From positions 1-64,000 of the forward strand of contig CAJURH010000013.1 in assembly GCA_910588775.1 (NCBI GenBank): a stretch of 64,000 nt of DNA, read 5' to 3'. Shown piece by piece: positions 58,305 to 64,000 of the stretch (position 1 is its first letter; each line of letters begins with the position of its first letter). Made by a program: the position numbers and the translations under genes. The notes below the pieces were generated by a model, which saw nothing but the letters and a program-made list of their open reading frames with translations, had not been told where the DNA came from and ran no database searches. The DNA is from an uncultured Lachnospiraceae bacterium (GTDB lineage Bacteria > Bacillota > Clostridia > Lachnospirales > Lachnospiraceae).

Positions 58305-59411
58305 TTATTCTATCACAATTTCGTCTATTTTGTCGTCCAGCACAATGGATACCCAGGTTTTCCCCCGGTTCAGATGAATCTCCTGGTTGCTCTCGTCAAA
58401 ATAATGGGTCACGCCCCAGACGGCGTCTTTTTCCCATCGGATGTCGATGGCCTTTCCGTGGGTGATGAATTTCCCTTTTCCGCCGGAGATAGCGTCGATA
58501 TTCAGATAGCCGTTCTGGTCGTAAGGCTTGTAGCTGTGATACTGCACCAGCAGGTTGTCATAGGTAAGCTGCTGCCCGTCGGCATCGTCAATCTGTGGTC
58601 CATCGTACTGGAAACGCTTGTAATTGCGGCTCTCGGCATCGTATTCGAACCAGGGCTTGTTGGTGGCGTAACAGTTGAAATGCACCGCATTGGCCGACAC
58701 GCCGCCGTCCAGATTCTCCTCCGCGTCCATATCCGCGAACAGGTAATGGCCCTGATATCCTGTACTGTGCTCCTGGTCATACCCGTAGTCTTCAATGCCT
58801 TTTTGGATGCCCTGAAAGCTGGTGTACGCATTGTGGGGCGCCACCCGGTCTGTGGTCCGGTAGAAAATATCTTTGCTGTATTTCTCCAGTCCACTTAAGT
58901 TCTGGATGAAATCTTCCTCCAGAAAAGGCTTGGCGTAGATGGCCTGCCCGTAGTGGGCGTAAATGGCCTCAAATTCCTGAGCGAAGAACAGATAATATTC
59001 CCGACAGCTTCGCACGGAACCGATTTTCTCCAGGTTGTCGTAGTTCTCAAATATTCCCATCAAACGGGTGATGTTTCCTTCCACCGGCGCTTCATAGACC
59101 ACATCCGCCTGGGCAATGCCGGTCTGCGGCACCGCATCCCGGATGTTGTTGAGCATGACGGCCACTGGCCTTCTTTGGCCCACTTCCTGGGTCACCAATC
59201 CGCCGGACAAATAGCTCTCCATCATACCTTCCGGCAGCGGATTCTCTGTCTCGGACGGCGTAACTTCCGGCTCCTGCGTCACATCTCTGGACGTATGGAT
59301 GGATGGCTCGGACGGCTCTTTCTCTTTCTTCTTGCACCCTGACACAGACAGCATGCAGGCGCAGGCCACTGCCATAACGATGGTCGCGTTTCGCATATAT
59401 TTTCTCTTCAT
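58305..59411 (-). CDS. DUF3048 lipoprotein (YerB-like)
   Basis: A 368-residue lipoprotein: the signal ends in LSVSGC, so Cys26 is lipidated, followed by a charged, Pro/Glu-rich linker. The DUF3048 domain starts at about 80 with RRPVAVMLNNIRDAVPQTGI and goes on with ADVVYEAPVEGNITRLMGIF and SVRSCREYYLFFAQEFEAIY. The second half (YKPYDQNGYLNIDAISGGKG, WEKDAVWGVTHYFDESNQEI) is the family's C-terminal domain. Bacillus YerB is the comparison; function unknown. It faces outside the membrane. Start 59411 has AGGAAA upstream. Confidence 0.9.
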   Translation of the reverse strand: MKRKYMRNATIVMAVACACMLSVSGCKKKEKEPSEPSIHTSRDVTQEPEVTPSETENPLPEGMMESYLSGGLVTQEVGQRRPVAVMLNNIRDAVPQTGIAQADVVYEAPVEGNITRLMGIFENYDNLEKIGSVRSCREYYLFFAQEFEAIYAHYGQAIYAKPFLEEDFIQNLSGLEKYSKDIFYRTTDRVAPHNAYTSFQGIQKGIEDYGYDQEHSTGYQGHYLFADMDAEENLDGGVSANAVHFNCYATNKPWFEYDAESRNYKRFQYDGPQIDDADGQQLTYDNLLVQYHSYKPYDQNGYLNIDAISGGKGKFITHGKAIDIRWEKDAVWGVTHYFDESNQEIHLNRGKTWVSIVLDDKIDEIVIE

Positions 59412-59444
59412 AGGTTTTCCTGCTTTCTTTTATGGATGTGCTCT

Positions 59445-59942
59445 CTATCGATGAATCCCCAAGCTTGTCAATAGGTTCTCCTGCTTTTCTTCCATTATCC
59501 GCGCTTCTTCAGGCTCTATGTGGTCGTAACCTAGAAGGTGCAGCATGCTGTGCGCAATCAGGAAGGCGAATTCCCTCTTCACGCTGTGTCCGTAAGCCGA
59601 TGCCTGACTGAAGACTCTGGGGATGGATATCATAATGTCCCCCAGCATAATATTCCCAGTGTCCGGATTTGTATAAATGATTTCATGGGCAAAAAGCTCC
59701 TGGCAGACTGCCGGACTTTCAAAAGGAATGGCGGGAAAGGACAGCACATCCGTGGGTGCGTCTATAGCCCTGAATTCCCGGTTCACTTGGCGAATCTCCT
59801 CCTCAGAGGTAAGCGCCAGGTTCACCTCCGCCTCTCCCGGAAAACGCTCTGTCTCCAGAACGGCTTCTCCCACAATCCTGGCTGTCTCCTGGTAATCAAA
59901 GTCCAGCTTTTCTTCGCATTCGTATTCTATATACAGCCTCAT
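59445..59942 (-). CDS. ybeY: endoribonuclease YbeY (rRNA maturation)
   Basis: A 165-residue zinc endoribonuclease for 16S rRNA 3' maturation and ribosome quality control. The catalytic motif is HSMLHLLGYDHIEPEE, equal to H-x3-H-x5-H. Upstream, VNREFRAIDAPTDVLSFP matches the family. Start 59942 overlaps the phoH stop as ATGA, with AGGAGG just before. Position after phoH is conserved in Firmicutes. In Bacillus an HD-domain gene (yqfF/pgpH) lies between the two; it is absent here. Confidence 0.97.
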   Translation of the reverse strand: MRLYIEYECEEKLDFDYQETARIVGEAVLETERFPGEAEVNLALTSEEEIRQVNREFRAIDAPTDVLSFPAIPFESPAVCQELFAHEIIYTNPDTGNIMLGDIMISIPRVFSQASAYGHSVKREFAFLIAHSMLHLLGYDHIEPEEARIMEEKQENLLTSLGIHR

Positions 59943-60928
59943 GAAGTCCTCCTGCCCTTGGCGGCCTTGTTTTTCGCCTCGTAATTTTCATACGCCTGTA
60001 CGATTTTCTGCACCAGCGGATGGCGCACCACGTCTTTGCCCGTCAGCTTGCAAAATGCGATGCCCTCGATTTTCTTCAGAACCCGCCCGGCCACATCCAG
60101 ACCCGATACGGCTCCCGCAGGCAAGTCTTTCTGGGACGCGTCCCCTGTGACGATGACTTTGGAGCCGAAGCCAATCCGGGTCAGGAACATTTTCATCTGG
60201 GCGGGCGTGGTGTTCTGCGCCTCGTCCAAAATGATGAAGGCATTGTCCAGGGTGCGTCCGCGCATGTAGGCCAGCGGCGCCACTTCAATCAGCCCCTTCT
60301 CCATATTCTTTGTGAAATGCTCGGGCCCCATGATCTGATACAGCGCATCGTAGAGCGGCCGCAGGTACGGGTCCACCTTGCTCTGCAAGTCCCCTGGGAG
60401 AAATCCCAGTTTCTCTCCGGCTTCTATGGCGGGACGGGTCAGGATAATCCGGCTGACTTCGTCGTTTCGAAAGGCCGTCACCGCCATGGCCATGGCCAGA
60501 TAGGTTTTGCCGGTGCCGGCAGGACCGACGCCGAACACAATCATGTTTTTTCGGATGGCTTCCACGTACTGTTCCTGTCCCAGGGTTTTGGGCCGGATGG
60601 GCCGTCCCTGAACGGTGTGGCAGATGATGTCCCGATCCATTTCCGTCAGTTTCTCCACCTTTTCTTCCATGGTCAGCGCCAAGGCGTAGTTCACGTCCTG
60701 TGCGGTGATTGCATTTCCTCTCTTGGAAGACTCTAAAAGCTCCTCCAGAAGTTTTCGCGCCGCTTCCACCCTCTTTGGCATGCCCAGTATTTTCAGCATG
60801 CCGTCTCGACTGACCAAAGTCACGTTTAAGGTTTTCTCAATATTTTTCAGATGTTCATCGAAGGCCCCGAACACGTTTCTCTCGTGTTCCGCCGGGAACT
60901 CCACCAAGGCTTCTAGAATGCTGCTCAT
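59939..60928 (-). CDS. phoH: PhoH-family ATPase
   Basis: A 329-residue cytoplasmic ATPase. The N-terminal part (about 1-110) has a KH-like fold (GMLKILGMPKRVEAARKLLE). The PhoH domain has Walker A FGVGPAGTGKTYLAMAMAVT, Walker B IILDEAQNTTPAQMKMFL, and VTGDASQKDLPAGAVSGLDV. The family is thought to be an RNA helicase or RNA-linked ATPase working beside YbeY. The start at 60928 overlaps the yqfD stop as ATGA. Confidence 0.95.
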   Translation of the reverse strand: MSSILEALVEFPAEHERNVFGAFDEHLKNIEKTLNVTLVSRDGMLKILGMPKRVEAARKLLEELLESSKRGNAITAQDVNYALALTMEEKVEKLTEMDRDIICHTVQGRPIRPKTLGQEQYVEAIRKNMIVFGVGPAGTGKTYLAMAMAVTAFRNDEVSRIILTRPAIEAGEKLGFLPGDLQSKVDPYLRPLYDALYQIMGPEHFTKNMEKGLIEVAPLAYMRGRTLDNAFIILDEAQNTTPAQMKMFLTRIGFGSKVIVTGDASQKDLPAGAVSGLDVAGRVLKKIEGIAFCKLTGKDVVRHPLVQKIVQAYENYEAKNKAAKGRRTS

Positions 60929-62154
60929 TCATCTGTCGTCCTTTCTGTCGGCTGTGGCATAGAAGACAGGGGAACCGATTCGCCGTTTTTTTCCAGGCCA
61001 TAGATCGTTCCCTTGCTTATACAGCGGTTATTTGTCACCTCTATTGTAACATTGTTTTCTAGGATTTCCACCCCTTTTTCCATGATTTCATCCAGAAAAT
61101 CCAGTATCTGTCCCTTGGCCAGCTCTCTGGCCTCCTCCTGGGAGTATTCCCTGGGAACAATGCGGTATTCATGGCTTGTGGCGGTTCCGCAGACAATGGG
61201 AAGATAGAAATTTTCCGTCAGTTTCAGCGTGCAAAACTTTCCCACCCGGTCGTAATGCTCGAAAGCTTTCCCCGGCAGGCCCACAGTCAACTCCAGGGAG
61301 TGAATCTGAAGCGCCAGGCTTTTCTTCGTCTTCCCGGTATAGACGCGCTTTTCATACGCCAGGGGAAATTCTTTGTAGTAGGGATAGGCGGTCTTGATAT
61401 ACACGTCTCCGTCCGCCGGCACTTGCGCCTGCCGAACCAGCTCTCCGTTGTCGTTCATGATATCCACCAGCCCCCGAATCAGCACCTGGCCTTTCTCGCA
61501 CTGGTCCCCCACCTGCGCCTGGGGAATGCCCTGCCGGGTGACCATGCGCAGAATCTCCCCTTTCTTTGTAGCCACCAGATCGCTGGGGCCCTGCTCCTCT
61601 TCCTTTTGAGGGACAGAATCCATATTCTCCTGAACCTGGATCAGCAGACGGGTGCCGCTGATTCTGGCCGCCACCCAAATCATATCCGGAAAATGCTGCC
61701 GGATGCCCGCTGAAATCTCAGCGCAGGAGATGTCTTTCTTAGCAATGCCATGGCGGATCTCCTGTTCTTCCAGATATTGTAATATGGACTGGGCGCTATA
61801 GGAATAGTTTCCTTCCACATGGATGTTCCAGATTCGCGTGGACAAAAGCCCCAAAAGCCCAAAACACAAAAACACGCCTATAAAAAGCGCTTTTCTTTTC
61901 CGGTTTCTATGGAGGAAAAAGGGCATGCCCCTTTTCAGGATAATATGTATGCGGGTATGGGTTTTCCGACAGATTGGCTGCAGCCGGAAAAAGTCAGAAA
62001 GGCTTATCTCCAGTTCACAGCCGTCTGGTGACTCCTGTATTCGGTATAGAAGAAGATTATTATTCGCGCATAGATTTAAAAAACGCTCGGTTTCCCGGCT
62101 GCGGATGCGGATACGCACATATCCTTTCCAGAATCGGATTATTCGCTCAATCAC
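60925..62154 (-). CDS. yqfD: sporulation protein YqfD
   Basis: A 409-residue membrane protein of the YqfD family, expressed in the mother cell under sigma-E in Bacillus and required for efficient sporulation. N-terminal region about 1-85 is cytoplasmic (GYVRIRIRSRETERFLNLCA); a membrane helix is at about 87-108 (ALFIGVFLCFGLLGLLSTRI); the large remainder holds QYLEEQEIRHGIAKKDISCA and GQVLIRGLVDIMNDNGELVR. Length is normal. The start is GTG at 62154 with GGGAGGGG before it. It is second in yqfC-yqfD-phoH-ybeY. Confidence 0.94.
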   Translation of the reverse strand: MIERIIRFWKGYVRIRIRSRETERFLNLCANNNLLLYRIQESPDGCELEISLSDFFRLQPICRKTHTRIHIILKRGMPFFLHRNRKRKALFIGVFLCFGLLGLLSTRIWNIHVEGNYSYSAQSILQYLEEQEIRHGIAKKDISCAEISAGIRQHFPDMIWVAARISGTRLLIQVQENMDSVPQKEEEQGPSDLVATKKGEILRMVTRQGIPQAQVGDQCEKGQVLIRGLVDIMNDNGELVRQAQVPADGDVYIKTAYPYYKEFPLAYEKRVYTGKTKKSLALQIHSLELTVGLPGKAFEHYDRVGKFCTLKLTENFYLPIVCGTATSHEYRIVPREYSQEEARELAKGQILDFLDEIMEKGVEILENNVTIEVTNNRCISKGTIYGLEKNGESVPLSSMPQPTERTTDE

Positions 62155-62168
62155 AAAACCCCTCCCAG

Positions 62169-62453
62169 CTACGGCTCAAATATTATCTCATGAAAGTTTC
62201 CGCTGATTCCCATCTCATCGCTGGTGTAATATTGTATTTTCAGGGCTTTTCCACAAATACAGATCCTGCCTTTTCTTGTAAGAATACGTATGTTTTCCTG
62301 GGAATAGAACTGGATGCTCTTATAATTTTCAATGCAAAGACCGCTGTTGCCTGTAACAGTCAGAAGGGGCTCCTGCAAGGCCAAATCTTTCGGCGCCTCC
62401 AAGGCGCTCATAAGCCCCTCCCGAAAACGGGTATATGTCTCTCTCATATACAC
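62169..62453 (-). CDS. yqfC: sporulation protein YqfC
   Basis: A 94-residue protein of the YabP/YqfC family: DLALQEPLLTVTGNSGLCIE, ENYKSIQFYSQENIRILTRK and GKALKIQYYTSDEMGISGNF. In Bacillus yqfC lies directly ahead of yqfD in the same sigma-E operon, as here (14 bases apart). The role is in engulfed-spore maturation, without known catalysis. The ATG at 62453 follows TGGAG. This gene heads the yqf cluster. Confidence 0.92.
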   Translation of the reverse strand: MYMRETYTRFREGLMSALEAPKDLALQEPLLTVTGNSGLCIENYKSIQFYSQENIRILTRKGRICICGKALKIQYYTSDEMGISGNFHEIIFEP

Positions 62454-62472
62454 TCCAGACTTTTATTCCTTA

Positions 62473-63033
62473 TTATATGGCCAAATCTTTTGAATTATTC
62501 CGCAATAGTATTAAAGAGAACCACAAAACCGTGTTACCGCCCAGCATGTATTCCATCTCTTCTTGCTCCACGATTGTGGGCACTACGATTCCATACCCTT
62601 CCAGACAAGGATGCATTTTCTCCGGAAAACGGCAGGGTTCGTCTGGATAGGCGCATTTTTCACAGACGTCGCAGGACTCCGTGGAAAGCACGAAGGTCTC
62701 CAGTCCTTGTTTTGACAGATATGCGTCTATCTGGTTGGTAATCTCCTCATGAGCGGTGCGGGTGGCCAGCATTTCTTCCATGTCCAGCACATCCCGCACC
62801 TCCGCCACCGTGGAGAAAAACAGGCCGCAGGGATATGTATGGCAGAACCGCTCGCATTCATCCAGCTCCCCCACTCCCGGGGGACAGGCCCACGTGGTTC
62901 CATACCTCTCACATTCCTGTTTACAGACCACACGCACCCGGGGTTCCACGGGCAACGTGTCGGTGGAGATGATCCGGTATTCGTAGACCGGAAACTGGGC
63001 GATATGTTGTTCAAGCCCTGGCACATCAATCAT
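62473..63033 (-). CDS. DUF2284 cysteine-rich metal-binding protein
   Basis: A 186-residue protein rich in paired Cys: CKQECERYGTTWACPPGVGE, ERFCHTYPC, CDVCEKCAYPDEPCRFPE and HPCLEGYG, typical of DUF2284, which is believed to bind a metal or Fe-S cluster. No membrane helix or signal. It may be involved in anaerobic redox or metal handling, but the reaction is unknown. The ATG at 63033 has AGAGGAGG at the right spacing; the frame upstream belongs to the overlap with the Nudix gene (8 bases). Confidence 0.88.
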   Translation of the reverse strand: MIDVPGLEQHIAQFPVYEYRIISTDTLPVEPRVRVVCKQECERYGTTWACPPGVGELDECERFCHTYPCGLFFSTVAEVRDVLDMEEMLATRTAHEEITNQIDAYLSKQGLETFVLSTESCDVCEKCAYPDEPCRFPEKMHPCLEGYGIVVPTIVEQEEMEYMLGGNTVLWFSLILLRNNSKDLAI

Positions 63034-64000
63034 GGTTGGTTCCTCCTCTTTCAAGATACGTGCAAATCATGGTCAATTCTTTTTCCTCTATGCAGTTTAA
63101 AAAACTATTGTTCCAAACGCCTTGTTGGCAGGCTGCCGCGTCCATCCAGCGGACCGCGTCCACCTCCGACTCTTGCAGCTTTAAGCGGGAAATGTCTACC
63201 GGTTCCCGATACAGATATACGCTGCTGATTTCGTGATTTAAGAAAGGCTTCCCGTGAAAAATGCCTTGAAATTCGCTTTGACATTTGCCCACATATTGCA
63301 GTTGGCTCTCCTCTGCGCAAATGCTCAGCTCTTCTTCCAACTCCCGAAGGGCCGCATCCAGAGGATTTCCTCCGGATTGGATATGACCCGCCGCCGATAT
63401 ATCGTAACAGCCAGGATAGGAGTCCTTATCCTGGCTTCGTTTCTGCAGCAGCAGATCAAACCTTCCGCTTTCCCGCTCTCTCGCCACCCATACATGGGCT
63501 GTGGCGTGAAGGGCGCCTTCCCGGTGCACAACGCCCCGCTCGCTGACCTTGCCAGACTTTTCACCATCCGGGCCAAGCACGTCCAGCAATTCCATTTCCC
63601 GGCCGTTTAACGCCGCTTCTACAAGCCCGCCCGAACCGTCGTAGACAAGCTTCAGGGAGAAGAAGGGAACGCCCTCTTCCAACAGCCGGAAGAAAATCTT
63701 ATCCCCCTCCCAGATATTTAAGTTCCAGACCTGGGCTTTATCCACCCAGGCCAGCTCTCCCTCGTCACAGGAAATAGGCTCTCCAGTAAAACCATCGGCT
63801 GTAAAGAGAGACATGTATTCGATTTCCCCATTGCCGGAAAGAAAGGTGACGATTCCCCGGTAGACATAGGAAGTCAGTTGATACCCCGTTTCTTCCCACA
63901 CTTCCCGCAACAGGCATTCCTCTGGACTTTCCCCTTCCTCAAAATGCCCGCCCACGCCAATCCATTTGTCTTTGTTGATATCATGCTCCTTCACTGTCCG
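63026..64000 (-). CDS. tandem Nudix-domain protein, N-terminus beyond the window
   Basis: At least 324 residues are visible. The first Nudix box, GGHFEEGESPEECLLREVWE with EETG, matches 8-oxo-dGTP diphosphatase-type enzymes. The second, AGHIQSGGNPLDAALRELEE with EEL, matches the YfcD/isopentenyl-diphosphate-isomerase-like Nudix group, with HATAHVWVARERESGRFDLL before it. The reading frame is open to base 64000 (R-T-V-K-E-H-D), so the first ~15-30 residues are missing. The first domain may clean oxidised nucleotides; the target of the second is unknown. Downstream DUF2284 gene overlaps its end. Confidence 0.87.
   Translation of the reverse strand, partial: RTVKEHDINKDKWIGVGGHFEEGESPEECLLREVWEETGYQLTSYVYRGIVTFLSGNGEIEYMSLFTADGFTGEPISCDEGELAWVDKAQVWNLNIWEGDKIFFRLLEEGVPFFSLKLVYDGSGGLVEAALNGREMELLDVLGPDGEKSGKVSERGVVHREGALHATAHVWVARERESGRFDLLLQKRSQDKDSYPGCYDISAAGHIQSGGNPLDAALRELEEELSICAEESQLQYVGKCQSEFQGIFHGKPFLNHEISSVYLYREPVDISRLKLQESEVDAVRWMDAAACQQGVWNNSFLNCIEEKELTMICTYLERGGTNHD

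Overview
The window reads as a stretch of a spore-forming member of the Firmicutes, most likely Lachnospiraceae (Clostridia), with base composition near 50 % G+C by eye. Reasons: AGGAGG-type ribosome binding sites with frequent GTG/TTG starts; spore genes (an alpha/beta small acid-soluble spore protein, YlbJ, GerW/YtfJ, YqfC, YqfD, a BofC-like domain); the short HisG plus HisZ pair; a zinc-ribbon L28; an ArsR remnant; and small conserved proteins typical of that family. Most genes lie on the minus strand. No insertion sequence, prophage or CRISPR array was seen.

Layout. 1-7.1 kb: the 5' part of tRNA-Glu, then cell-surface and stress genes (secreted beta-helix protein, rubrerythrin, MATE exporter, a coiled-coil NlpC/P60 hydrolase, a wall-repeat NlpC/P60-like hydrolase). 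7.2-13.6 kb: a GNAT acetyltransferase, a decayed ArsR regulator, yebC, a lone mazF, the NAD(P)HX repair gene, then a plus-strand pair of DtxR-like regulator and SstT-like transporter. 13.7-19.8 kb: flavodoxin-like gene overlapping nagA tail to tail, pyruvate carboxylase, and an SmtB-like regulator behind a 36-codon ORF. 19.8-23.5 kb: a reduced his operon, hisZ-hisG-hisB-hisIE, whose last gene carries an extra HisF-like barrel. 23.6-30.3 kb: recU, lepB, a pseudouridine synthase, an unknown membrane protein, a HAD phosphatase, a small alarmone synthetase, an M23 peptidase and a dipeptidase. 30.3-38.6 kb: ylbJ, an acidic coiled-coil protein, coaD-rsmD-mgsA, a spore protein, recG, a fakA-like gene and an Asp23 gene. 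38.6-41.5 kb: rpmB, a tiny membrane protein, ytfJ/ytfI, a structured inverted-repeat element and a Nudix gene. 41.6-48.7 kb: a PBP-SEDS pair for wall synthesis, a U32 protein, zapA and ruvB-ruvA. 48.8-54.9 kb: exported and sensory genes on both strands (Ig-like/GLUG protein, His/Gly/Cys-rich peptidoglycan-binding protein, a solute-binding lipoprotein paired with a chemoreceptor, an M14 peptidase). 54.9-64 kb: the proline operon (proB, DUF896, 5-FTHF cyclo-ligase, proA), a BofC-like protein, a YerB-like lipoprotein, yqfC-yqfD-phoH-ybeY, a DUF2284 protein and a double-Nudix protein that runs off the right edge.

Most of the window is ordinary core genome. The most unusual parts are the HisF-like domain lacking both catalytic aspartates fused to HisIE; the solute-binding lipoprotein and chemoreceptor operon with no permease; the structured leader ahead of a metal-type regulator and an amino-acid transporter; the methylglyoxal-synthase-like protein with changed active-site residues; the 36-codon ORF with an internal hairpin before the SmtB-like regulator; and the nested inverted repeat near 40.9 kb. 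No wholly new multi-gene defence or mobile system was recognised. All functions are inferred from sequence reading without a database search.
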